From Streptomyces sp. GESEQ-35 (GTDB lineage Bacteria; Actinomycetota; Actinomycetes; Streptomycetales; Streptomycetaceae), in contig NZ_JAFFSX010000004.1 in NCBI RefSeq assembly GCF_017948485.1, forward strand, positions 62,001 to 126,000: a stretch of DNA of 64,000 nucleotides, given 5' to 3'. The notes below the pieces were generated by a model. The model was not told the DNA's origin. It saw nothing but the letters and a program-made list of their open reading frames with translations, and did no database searches. Both the position numbers and the translations under genes were made by a program. This document shows, piece by piece, positions 43,409 through 50,457 of this stretch (position 1 is its first letter; every line of letters begins with the position of its first letter).

Positions 43409-44791
43409 ATGGCTACGACGGAACAGGGCGGCGGGGGCCCGCTCGGCATGCTCGGCCTGCTCGGCCCGCTGGGTCTGCCACGACTGCTACGTCGCCGCCG
43501 TCGGAATCGGCCGCAGGGGACACCGGCACCAGTACCGGCACCAGTACCCGCACGAGTACCCGCACTGGAAGTCAACGCCCTACAGGCGATGTGCCGCCAG
43601 GTCTTCGCGTTCCGCCTGGCCATGATCGCCCTGGCCTCTCCCTCGGCCCTCCTCAACGCGGCCCCCGGGCTGGGCGTCCGCCTGGTGGGCGCAGCGGTGG
43701 TGGTCACCTTCATGGGCTCGTACGTCCTCTTCAGGGACTGGGAGCGCTTCGGCCCGCTCCTCCTGCGCCACCCCTCCCTCCTGGCCATCGACACCCTCTT
43801 CGGCTCGCTCCTCCTGATCTCCGCCGGCCCGGACACACCCCTCGCGTACGTCAGCATCGGCACCCCCCTCCTCGCCGGCATCGTCTACAGCTGGCGGGGG
43901 GCCGCGGTCTTCGCCAGTCTCCAGTCCCTGATCCTCCTTCTCGTCCACGCAACGGGACCCGACACACAAGCAGGCGTCGCGGAGACGGCCTTCCTCCCCG
44001 GCCTCTGCGTCATCGCGGGCGCGGTCGGCTCCTCCCTCCGCACGCTCCTCCTCCGCTTCGGCACAGCGACAACGGCCCTGACGGCAACCCAGGCGCGGCT
44101 GGCCGTGACGGAGGCGGTGAGCGCGGAACGGGCCCGTCTGGCACGTGAGATGCACGACTCGGTGGCCAAGACCCTGCACGGAGTGGCCCTGGCCGCGGAC
44201 GCCCTGGCCGCCTCCGCGGACTCGCCCAACCCGAATCCGGCCCTGATCAAGCAGCAGGCGGAACTGGTGTCCCGCTCGGCCCGCAGAGCGGCAGCGGAAT
44301 CCCGAGACCTCCTGGCCGACCTGCGCCGAGAGACGGACCCCACGGACGTGTTGACGGAACTGGCGGCCCGCACCCAGGACTTCACCACCCGAACGGGCTT
44401 GCAAGCCACCTACCACGCCACAGGGGACGCCCCCGTCCCCCCGATCCCCCCGGCGGTGGCCCGCCAACTCCTCACCATCGCCACCGAGGCCATGGAGAAC
44501 GCCCACCGCCACGCATCACCGACCCACGTCGTCGTAAAGGCAGGAGTCCACGGCGACCTCCTACTGGTCACGATCTACGACGACGGGCGCGGCCTCCCTC
44601 CCGACACCACCCTCGACCAGCTGCGCCAGGCCGGCCACTTCGGCCTGCTGGGCATGGTCGAACGCGCGACCTCGGTGGGAGCCCACCTCCACATCGGCCG
44701 AGGCGACCACGCACGAGGCACGGAGGTCCGCCTGGAACTCCCCCTGGCGGCCCTGACGCCACAGAGCAGCACACGAAAGGAGGCCGCCTGA
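43409..44791 (+). CDS. Sensor histidine kinase (NarL-partner, HisKA_3 type) in the tad locus
   Basis: A 460-residue membrane kinase. Several hydrophobic segments (about residues 70-210) form the sensor part. The dimerisation/phosphorylation motif is ARLAREMHDSVAKTLHGVAL, with the phospho-His in REMHD. The ATPase domain has ATEAMENAHRHASPTHVVV (N-box), TIYDDGRGLPPDT and HFGLLGMVERATSVGAHLHI (G boxes). Its TGA overlaps the ATG of the response regulator, which is its obvious partner. Embedding in the tad operon suggests it senses an envelope or surface cue to control pilus genes. Confidence 0.92.
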   Translation: MATTEQGGGGPLGMLGLLGPLGLPRLLRRRRRNRPQGTPAPVPAPVPARVPALEVNALQAMCRQVFAFRLAMIALASPSALLNAAPGLGVRLVGAAVVVTFMGSYVLFRDWERFGPLLLRHPSLLAIDTLFGSLLLISAGPDTPLAYVSIGTPLLAGIVYSWRGAAVFASLQSLILLLVHATGPDTQAGVAETAFLPGLCVIAGAVGSSLRTLLLRFGTATTALTATQARLAVTEAVSAERARLAREMHDSVAKTLHGVALAADALAASADSPNPNPALIKQQAELVSRSARRAAAESRDLLADLRRETDPTDVLTELAARTQDFTTRTGLQATYHATGDAPVPPIPPAVARQLLTIATEAMENAHRHASPTHVVVKAGVHGDLLLVTIYDDGRGLPPDTTLDQLRQAGHFGLLGMVERATSVGAHLHIGRGDHARGTEVRLELPLAALTPQSSTRKEAA

Positions 44792-45510
44792 TGCGGGTAT
44801 TGGTGGCGGACGACAACCCAGTGGTCCGAGCCGGCCTCACCGCACTCCTGTCCGGCCGCGAGGACATCACGGTGGTGGCGGAGGCCGCGGACGGCCGCGA
44901 GGCGTGTGAGGCGGCCGACGAACACCGCCCTGACGTGGTGCTGCTGGACGTCCGCATGCCCGGCGTGGACGGCATCTCGGCACTCCCGCACCTGGTCCGG
45001 ATCGCTCCGGTGATGATGCTCACCTACAGCGGCGAGTCACAGATAGTCCAGGAAGCCCTGCGCAGGGGCGCCAACGGCTACCTGGTGCACGGCGAGTTCA
45101 CGGCGGACGAACTGGTGGCAGCCGTGCGGGACATCAAGCGGGGAAGGCCGCACTTCACGCCCACTGCGGCGGGTGCGTTGCTAGAGCAACTTCGCGCAAC
45201 GGCAAAGGATGTTGGCACTCCAGGCCTACCCGAAGGCCTGGGGGAAGCGATTTCCCCCAAACGCCTTTCGCAACTGCAACCAACTGTGGGACAGTCTTCA
45301 TCGGGATGGTCCGACAGGTCGCGGTTCCAACTCAGCGCAAGGGAGGCGGAGATCATGGACCTCATCGCATCGGGCATGAACAACCACCAGATCGCCGCCG
45401 TCTGCTTCATCAGCGAGAAGACGGTCAAGAACCACATCAACCGCATCTTCGCCAAGCTCCACAGCACGAGCCGCGTTCAGGCTGCTGTGAAGTGGTTGGG
45501 GGTGGCCTGA
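44791..45510 (+). CDS. NarL/LuxR-type response regulator in the tad locus
   Basis: A 239-residue regulator: receiver domain with phosphoacceptor in DVVLLDVRMPGVDG and Lys near DIKRGRPHF; LuxR-type HTH in LSAREAEIMDLIASGMNNHQ and SEKTVKNHINRIFAKLHSTS. The interdomain linker (about 130-170) is longer and lower in GC than the surroundings and contains a GGGGGAA/TTTCCCCC hairpin (around 45240-45258). Likely targets are the flp pilin promoter just downstream or the tad operon promoter. Confidence 0.92.
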   Translation: MRVLVADDNPVVRAGLTALLSGREDITVVAEAADGREACEAADEHRPDVVLLDVRMPGVDGISALPHLVRIAPVMMLTYSGESQIVQEALRRGANGYLVHGEFTADELVAAVRDIKRGRPHFTPTAAGALLEQLRATAKDVGTPGLPEGLGEAISPKRLSQLQPTVGQSSSGWSDRSRFQLSAREAEIMDLIASGMNNHQIAAVCFISEKTVKNHINRIFAKLHSTSRVQAAVKWLGVA

Positions 45511-45536
45511 AGTGGCGCGTTGGGGGGTTGGTGGTA

Positions 45537-45582
45537 GGCGGAATTGGGCCCTGGGGCCCTCGGCGGATCGACGTGTTCCGCC
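45537..45582. promoter_or_regulatory. Hairpin between the response regulator and flp pilin genes
   Basis: GGCGGAA (45537-45543) pairs with TTCCGCC (45576-45582), enclosing a GGGCCC-TGG-GGCCC stem (about 45546-45559). It could be an attenuating terminator or an mRNA processing/stability element that lets the pilin be expressed at a different level from the operon. GGAGGGG precedes the flp start. Confidence 0.5.
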
Positions 45583-45623
45583 TTACGGTACAAGCACCAC
45601 AGCCGTGACCGGAGGGGACCACC

Positions 45624-45821
45624 ATGAGCAACTGGATCAACACGACCGTCTCGTACGTCCGCGCTCGCGCCGCCCGGAACGACAAGGGGCAGACGGCGGT
45701 GGAGTATCTGGGGATCATCGCGGTGGTTGTGGCGATCGTGCTGGCGATTACGGGGACGAGTATCGGTCAGACGATCTTCGATGCGATCGCGACCAAGATC
45801 ACCGAAGTCACTGGCGGCTGA
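45624..45821 (+). CDS. flp: Flp-type major pilin
   Basis: A 65-residue prepilin: a charged leader, then KGQTAVEYLGIIAVVVAIVLAI, of which GQTAVEYLGIIAVVVAIVL is the class IVb pilin signature with Glu at +5 after the Gly of the prepilin peptidase site, and a short tail (IGQTIFDAIATKITEVTGG). It should polymerise into the Flp pilus. Stop and next start overlap by one base (TGATG). Confidence 0.93.
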   Translation: MSNWINTTVSYVRARAARNDKGQTAVEYLGIIAVVVAIVLAITGTSIGQTIFDAIATKITEVTGG

Positions 45822-46426
45822 TGCCGCCCCGAAGGCACGATGACGCAGGGCAGGCCTTCCCCATCTACATCACGGTGGTGGCGGGCCTGCTTTTTCTCGC
45901 GTTCGCTTACCTTGCGGTCGGCCAGGCAGCGGCGAACAGGAACGGTGCTCAGACGGCGGCTGACGCGGCCGCACTGGCGGCGGCCCAGGATCGTCGGGAC
46001 CAGCTCGCGGGGCAGTGGCTGGAGAACGTACTCGACCCGGATCTGTGGCAGGACATCTTCAACGGAGATGTGACGGGGCTCGATCCGTCATGCTGGCGTG
46101 CTGAGCAACTCGCCGCACAGAACAATGCCGGTGTCGACGTTTGTGACCTGGTGGGGGTGTTGGGCTACAGGGTCGGCGTCAAGACAGACAAGCCCGTCGG
46201 GGATTCCATAGTTCCCGGCACCGAGGGCACGTACTCGACGGCGTTTGCCACTGCTGTGATCGATCCGCTCTGCACGTTCGAGCTTCCCGGCGAGGACGCC
46301 GGGGACGACGTACTGCCCCAACTCAAGTGCAAGGACGGCGGGATCTGGGAGGACCTGGACCCGGACGACCCCACCAGTCTCCCGGGCCCCGAGGACCTCT
46401 TCGACGTCCATCTGGCTGATGACTGA
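45821..46426 (+). CDS. TadG-like pilus-associated protein
   Basis: A 201-residue protein. Its N-terminus has AGQAFPIYITVVAGLLFLAFAY then ANRNGAQTAADAAALAAAQ, the Rv3654c/TadG-type N-terminal helix found next to Flp pilins. The extracytoplasmic C-terminal part is acidic and carries four cysteines (DPSCWR, VDVCDL, PLCTFEL, QLKCKDG), so disulfides are likely. Overlaps the flp stop by one base. Confidence 0.85.
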   Translation: MPPRRHDDAGQAFPIYITVVAGLLFLAFAYLAVGQAAANRNGAQTAADAAALAAAQDRRDQLAGQWLENVLDPDLWQDIFNGDVTGLDPSCWRAEQLAAQNNAGVDVCDLVGVLGYRVGVKTDKPVGDSIVPGTEGTYSTAFATAVIDPLCTFELPGEDAGDDVLPQLKCKDGGIWEDLDPDDPTSLPGPEDLFDVHLADD

Positions 46427-46460
46427 CAAGTGAACGACGAGTGGTGAGGGAAGCAGAGTC

Positions 46461-47042
46461 ATGAGCATTCGGTTCACAGCCAAGGCCCGCAGGGGGATGG
46501 TCGCGTTGACCGTCGCGGCCGGACTGGCCGTCGGCGTGACGAGCTGCGGCGGCGGAGGCGACGAGGGCAAGAAGCCGGAATCGTCGGCTCCGGCATCCAA
46601 GAGCAGCGGATCCGCCCCGAGCGCTCAGGAGGGGCAGTCGGACGTGCCCTTGGCCGAATTGAAGGGGCCTGACGGTCTGCTGTTCCAACTCACCTCGGCC
46701 GAGCGGGACTCCGGGGGGTTCGTGACCGTGAATGGCGACTTGAAGAACGACGGCAACGAAACGCTCACCATTCCTGCCGCGCTGAGCGGCAACGAGACCG
46801 AGATCATCAGGAACGGCCGCTCGTTCGGCGGTGCCACACTCGTGGATTCCAAGGGGAAGAAGCGCTATTACGTTCTGCGCGACACCGATGGCCGCCCCCT
46901 CACCACGACCGGGATAACGTCCGTCAAGTCGGGTGAGACCGTGCCGGTGTTCCTGCAGTTCCCCGCACCGCCCGCCGATACGACCGAAGTTTCCTTCCAG
47001 CTGCCCATGTTCGCCACCGCCACCATCACGATCTCCGGGTGA
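46461..47042 (+). CDS. Lipoprotein at the end of the tad locus
   Basis: A 193-residue lipoprotein: signal ending in lipobox GVTSC, a Ser/Gly/Lys-rich spacer, and a beta-sandwich-like domain (LLFQLTSAERDSGGFVTVNG; VPVFLQFPAPPADTTEVSFQ) resembling DUF4352-type domains. It is 34 bases after the TadG-like gene and 7 bases before the OmpA-domain gene. It may anchor or organise pilus parts at the membrane surface. Confidence 0.82.
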   Translation: MSIRFTAKARRGMVALTVAAGLAVGVTSCGGGGDEGKKPESSAPASKSSGSAPSAQEGQSDVPLAELKGPDGLLFQLTSAERDSGGFVTVNGDLKNDGNETLTIPAALSGNETEIIRNGRSFGGATLVDSKGKKRYYVLRDTDGRPLTTTGITSVKSGETVPVFLQFPAPPADTTEVSFQLPMFATATITISG

Positions 47043-47049
47043 GGCACCG

Positions 47050-47682
47050 ATGACCCTCACCCCACACCGCGCCGCCACCCTCACCGCAGCCACGCTCCTG
47101 CTCGCCACGACCATCCTCACCTCCGGAACGACGGCCCACGCCGACGAAAGCCCCAGCGTCCCGCCGGGCACGGAGGCAACGGCCTCTGCCCCGGTGGAAG
47201 TGGACGGGAACGACCCGGATCTCAAGATCCCCGAGGGCGCAACGCTCGCCGAGCCGAAGGTCCTGGACATCAAGCAGGTCGTAGAAGACCAGACAGGCGA
47301 CGAACGCCGCGAAGACACCAACGCGGACGTGAAGTTCGCGCTCCAGGCGGAGGTCCTGTTCCCCAAGGACAGCGCCAGGCTGAGCGCGGAGGCCAAGTCC
47401 CGTATCTCCGCGATCGCCGAGGAGATCAAGACCCAGAACGCGACGAGCATCAGGGTCTTCGGCTTCACGGACAACCTCGGCTCCTCGGCCCACGGCGACG
47501 TCCTGTCGAAGCAGCGGGCCAACGCCGTACAGGAGGTCCTGGAGGGCGAGCTGAACGACGCGAACGTCAGGTACGAGGTCCGCGGCTACGGCGAGCAGTA
47601 CCCGATCTCATCGAACGCGACGGAGTCCGGCCGCAAGAAGAACCGACGGGTGGAGGTCTCCTTCCCGCGCACCGAGAACTGA
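47050..47682 (+). CDS. Secreted OmpA-domain protein at the end of the tad locus
   Basis: A 210-residue exported protein: signal peptide ending near TTAHA, an acidic spacer, and a C-terminal OmpA domain (LFPKDSARLSAEAKSRISAI; VFGFTDNLGSSAHGDVLSKQ; SGRKKNRRVEVSF). OmpA domains bind peptidoglycan, and OmpA/TadG-type proteins accompany tad loci in Gram-negative bacteria, so it probably ties the pilus to the wall. Start ATG 47050 chosen by signal peptide. Last gene of the cluster. Confidence 0.88.
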   Translation: MTLTPHRAATLTAATLLLATTILTSGTTAHADESPSVPPGTEATASAPVEVDGNDPDLKIPEGATLAEPKVLDIKQVVEDQTGDERREDTNADVKFALQAEVLFPKDSARLSAEAKSRISAIAEEIKTQNATSIRVFGFTDNLGSSAHGDVLSKQRANAVQEVLEGELNDANVRYEVRGYGEQYPISSNATESGRKKNRRVEVSFPRTEN

Positions 47683-47727
47683 CCATGCCGAGAAGCGCGA
47701 GACGTAAACATCACGCATACTCGCGCT

Positions 47728-48009
47728 ATGTCTGACGTCGTGATCCGCGTGCCCGCTGAAGTCCGTGACCAGCTCGCCGCAGTGGCGGAGGCGCGTGGGA
47801 TCAGTCTTCGTGCCCTGATGCAGGAGATTGCGGCTCAGACGCTGACCCCCGAGCAGGTCAAGGAGCGGGCCGATCGCACCCGTACCCTGCTCGCCGAGCG
47901 TTTCGGCCATTACGTGATGGACGAGGAAACCGCGGAAATGCGACGCAAGATGCGTGAAGCCACGGCCGCACACCGGGCTGCTCTCGCCGAGGCCGAGCCG
48001 TCCGGTTGA
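47728..48009 (+). CDS. Antitoxin-like ribbon-helix-helix protein
   Basis: A 93-residue protein: MSDVVIRVPAEVRDQLAAVA with GISLRALMQEIAAQTLTPEQ is a typical RHH DNA-binding start, followed by a charged helical tail that would wrap a toxin. The TGA overlaps the TTG start of the downstream PIN-toxin remnant (TTGA), the usual coupling in toxin-antitoxin operons. Intact, whereas its partner is broken. Confidence 0.85.
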   Translation: MSDVVIRVPAEVRDQLAAVAEARGISLRALMQEIAAQTLTPEQVKERADRTRTLLAERFGHYVMDEETAEMRRKMREATAAHRAALAEAEPSG

Positions 48010-48306
48010 ACCAGATCGAGCACGACGCCCTCGACAGACCCACACTGCCGGCAATGGGGGGCAACAAGCAGGTCTCCGGCCTCATCCAAGCCACGGCGGC
48101 CGGCGACGATGTACGCCTGTGGCTGCCTGTCCTGCGCCTGGTGGAGGCCGAGCGCGAGCGTGCGGGTCGCCGTCGCCTTCGGTGTCGCCGCCGCCGTGCA
48201 TGTGTCGTGGCCGAAACCGATGCTTCACGGCGGAGCACTGGTTGCCACGGTTGTGCTGGAGGCTTACGCAGGGCTGGGAGTCGGGGTCATGGACCTGAAC
48301 CGCTGA
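48006..48306 (+). pseudogene. PIN-domain toxin remnant, frameshifted and shortened
   Basis: Translation from the TTG at 48006 gives ALDRPTLPAMGGNKQVSGLI and DDVRLWLPVLRLVEAERERAG, the first half of an actinobacterial PIN-type toxin. After about 48160 this frame becomes Arg-rich nonsense. The +1 frame continues with RVAVAFGVAAAVHVSWPKPM and GALVATVVLEAYAGLGVGVM then DLNR and a stop at 48306, the expected C-terminal half. Some residues between the halves are also missing. The toxin is therefore probably inactive, leaving the upstream antitoxin as an orphan. Confidence 0.7.
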
Positions 48307-48311
48307 CACGC

Positions 48312-48340
48312 CCGACTCCGGTCGCCGGGGGCGGAGCCGG
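48312..48340. terminator. Hairpin after the toxin remnant
   Basis: CCGACTCCG (48312-48320) pairs with CGGAGCCGG (48332-48340) with one mismatch. It lies between the toxin remnant and the convergent DUF397-like gene. Confidence 0.5.
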
Positions 48341-48351
48341 TGCGCTCCTGC

Positions 48352-48543
48352 TTACAGGAGGTGGTCAGCCTTCCCGGCCTTGATCTCGAGGATGAGGTTA
48401 CGGAGGGCTTCGCGGCTGTCGGTGACGTGGTGATCCTCCTGGCCGGCAACGGCGATGTAGGCGTTGCCGTCGGAGTCGGTGCCTATGCGGAAGCAGTTGT
48501 TGCCTTCGGCGCAGTACGGCTCTTCCCAGGTGATCTCGGCCAT
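48352..48543 (-). CDS. Small DUF397-like partner of the XRE regulator
   Basis: A 63-residue protein (MAEITWEEPYCAEGNNCFRI; HVTDSREALRNLILEIKAGK) with the size and layout of DUF397 proteins, which in Streptomyces are encoded beside WhiJ-type XRE regulators and are thought to antagonise them. It lies 12 bases downstream of the XRE gene on the same strand. Confidence 0.75.
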   Translation of the reverse strand: MAEITWEEPYCAEGNNCFRIGTDSDGNAYIAVAGQEDHHVTDSREALRNLILEIKAGKADHLL

Positions 48544-48555
48544 GGTGGAAGCTCC

Positions 48556-49407
48556 TCAGAGTTGGCTGGCGATGCTGTGAATGAAGTCCCGTGAGGCCTG
48601 TGGCGCCAGCGACTTGGTGTGCCACCAGTCCATATGAGCACGGTACTTGGCGAGCTGAGCGTCGGCGTGCGTGAATTCGCCGCCGTGTGCGGAGTCGAGC
48701 TGCACGGTGTCGAGTTCGGGCACTGCACCGTCGGCGTACAGCACCGCGTGGCCCGCACCGGGGAAGGCGCCCACCTCGACGGGGAGCACCTGCAACTCGA
48801 CGTTCTCCCGCTCCGACACCTCACAGAGGTGCGTCAACTGCTCCCGGGTCGCCCGCCGGCCGCCGAACTGCATGCGCAGGGCCCACTCATGGACGTACGC
48901 GATGTACTGGACGGGGTTGTCCCGTTCCAGTACCTGCTGTCGCCGCATGCGCTGGGCCACTCGCAGCTCCACCTCCGACGTCGGTAGCGGCGGCAGGGCG
49001 GAGTCGAAGACGGCCCGGGCGTACCCGCTCAGTTGCAGCAGCCCGGGTACGTGCACGGTCTGGTAACTGCGCAGCCGGACGGCGTACCACTCCAACTCGG
49101 CGACGTCGAGGAGACCTTGGGGCAGGTTGCCCCGGTACTGCTCCCACCAGCCTCGCTTGCGGGAGTCGGCCATGGCGACCAGTGCGTCGACGTAGGCCTG
49201 GTCCCCGCAGTCGTAGTTGCTGGCGAGTATCCGGATGCGCTCGGGCGAGATGGCGCGGACGCCGGACTCCATGTTGGACACCTTCGTACGGTCCAGTCCG
49301 AGCAGACCGGCGGCGTACTCCGTGGTCTGTCCGGCCGCGAGCCGCATCTTCCGCAACTCGGCACCCAGGCGCCGCTGGCGCTCTGTTGGCGTGGACCGTG
49401 TCGGCAT
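48556..49407 (-). CDS. WhiJ/Scr1-type XRE transcriptional regulator (HTH plus DUF5753)
   Basis: A 283-residue protein. The N-terminal XRE helix-turn-helix (LGAELRKMRLAAGQTTEYAA; GLDRTKVSNMESGVRAISPE) is followed by the DUF5753 domain (YQTVHVPGLLQLSGYARAVF; VLPVEVGAFPGAGHAVLYAD). Streptomyces genomes carry many such genes next to a DUF397 protein and a GHKL ATPase; the whiJ example influences development. Divergent from the ATPase gene at 49678. Confidence 0.9.
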   Translation of the reverse strand: MPTRSTPTERQRRLGAELRKMRLAAGQTTEYAAGLLGLDRTKVSNMESGVRAISPERIRILASNYDCGDQAYVDALVAMADSRKRGWWEQYRGNLPQGLLDVAELEWYAVRLRSYQTVHVPGLLQLSGYARAVFDSALPPLPTSEVELRVAQRMRRQQVLERDNPVQYIAYVHEWALRMQFGGRRATREQLTHLCEVSERENVELQVLPVEVGAFPGAGHAVLYADGAVPELDTVQLDSAHGGEFTHADAQLAKYRAHMDWWHTKSLAPQASRDFIHSIASQL

Positions 49408-49677
49408 GCGCCCTCCTTCTCGGTTGGTCGGCGTCAGTCTGCCTCCTTCCGGGCCTCATGGTCTAACCGATGGGAGGCAATTTCATTAGGAAGGTGGCAC
49501 AGGTTCCCCTGTTGCTCTACCTTCAGTGATGGGTCGATTACAGAGCGACCTTCCGCGTACCGGAAGCGCATCGCGCGAGCCTGCCCGCAATCTCCTCCCC
49601 TGGGAGGGGTGGGTCCGCGCCAGGGAGACAAGCCACCGGGCGGAGTTGAAATCACGCGCCAGCACAGGGAGTTGCCA

Positions 49678-50181
49678 ATGCCCGAACTCGTGACGACGTG
49701 CCCCACACCGACCGACCGGCCCCCCACTCCGCCGACCCCCGAAACCCTCACCTACAGCCTCACCCTCCCCGCCGCTCCCCAAAGCCCGGCGATCGCCCGC
49801 GCAGCCACCCGTACGATCCTGCGGGCCCACGGCCTGGAAGACGTGGCCGAAGCAGCCGTACAAGCGGTAAGCGAACTCGTGGCCTGCGCCTGCCGTTTCA
49901 CCACGGCCACGGAGATCTACATCTCCCTCCGCTACAGGGAAGGTGCCCTCCGCGTGATCCTCTACGACGCCCACCCCCGCCACACCAACCCCCACCTCTC
50001 CGCAGCCTGCGACACCCGCCGCCGCGCAGCCCTTCGCCTGTTGGCCTGCGTAGTCCGCACCTGCGACGGCGACTGGGGTTTCGGGGAGGCCCACGAGCCG
50101 ACCGGCGGCACACGCACGTGGGCGGTCCTTCTGCGGCAGGGTGCCCGTACGTATCTGGGCGACGGCCGCACGAATGGGTGA
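49678..50181 (+). CDS. Anti-sigma-like ATP-binding protein of the WhiJ-type cluster
   Basis: A 167-residue GHKL/HATPase_c_2 protein with a Pro/Thr-rich N-terminus. The N-box region AAVQAVSELVACACRFTTAT has Cys where Asn is usual, and the G1 box is VILYDAHPRHTNP with no DxGxG. ATP binding may therefore be weak or lost. ATG at 49678; the frame is open far upstream but without similarity. The 270-bp gap to the divergent XRE gene contains a CCTCCCCTGGGAGGGG-type palindrome near 49600. Confidence 0.8.
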   Translation: MPELVTTCPTPTDRPPTPPTPETLTYSLTLPAAPQSPAIARAATRTILRAHGLEDVAEAAVQAVSELVACACRFTTATEIYISLRYREGALRVILYDAHPRHTNPHLSAACDTRRRAALRLLACVVRTCDGDWGFGEAHEPTGGTRTWAVLLRQGARTYLGDGRTNG

Positions 50182-50300
50182 CGCAGTCCGCTCTCGGGGA
50201 GCGTCTGGGGGTGGCCGCCGATGATGTGGAGGCCATCGAGCTGGGCGGAATGCGTAGCAGTACGGTCAGCCTGGCCCCGCTTGATTTGGATGTTCGTTAG
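50178..50300 (+). CDS. Possible 40-aa peptide overlapping the ATPase stop
   Basis: A GTG at 50178 overlaps the ATPase stop (GTGA) and opens a 40-codon frame: TQSALGERLGVAADDVEAIE then LGGMRSSTVSLAPLDLDVR. The first part resembles the helix-turn-helix of an XRE protein, so it may be a truncated regulator remnant or a coupled small protein. Third-position GC is modest. The rest of the gap to 50457 has a GCCGCAAGTTGTTGCGGC hairpin (around 50392-50410) and no gene. Confidence 0.3.
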   Translation: MTQSALGERLGVAADDVEAIELGGMRSSTVSLAPLDLDVR

Positions 50301-50457
50301 CCGACGAAGAGGCGGCGGCAGCCATGACTGGGGATCTCCAGTGGCCCACTCGGCAACGTCGCCGGCCAATACGCCAAAAACTACGGTGAGTTGGCCGCAA
50401 GTTGTTGCGGCGGCTCCGCCCGAGCCATAGCATCGCGTTTGCGATCGGGAATAGTCG

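Noticed and set aside
49033..49677. N-terminal extension of the WhiJ-cluster ATPase
   Set aside because: This stretch is antisense to the XRE regulator gene and lacks similarity; the ATPase domain begins after the ATG at 49678.
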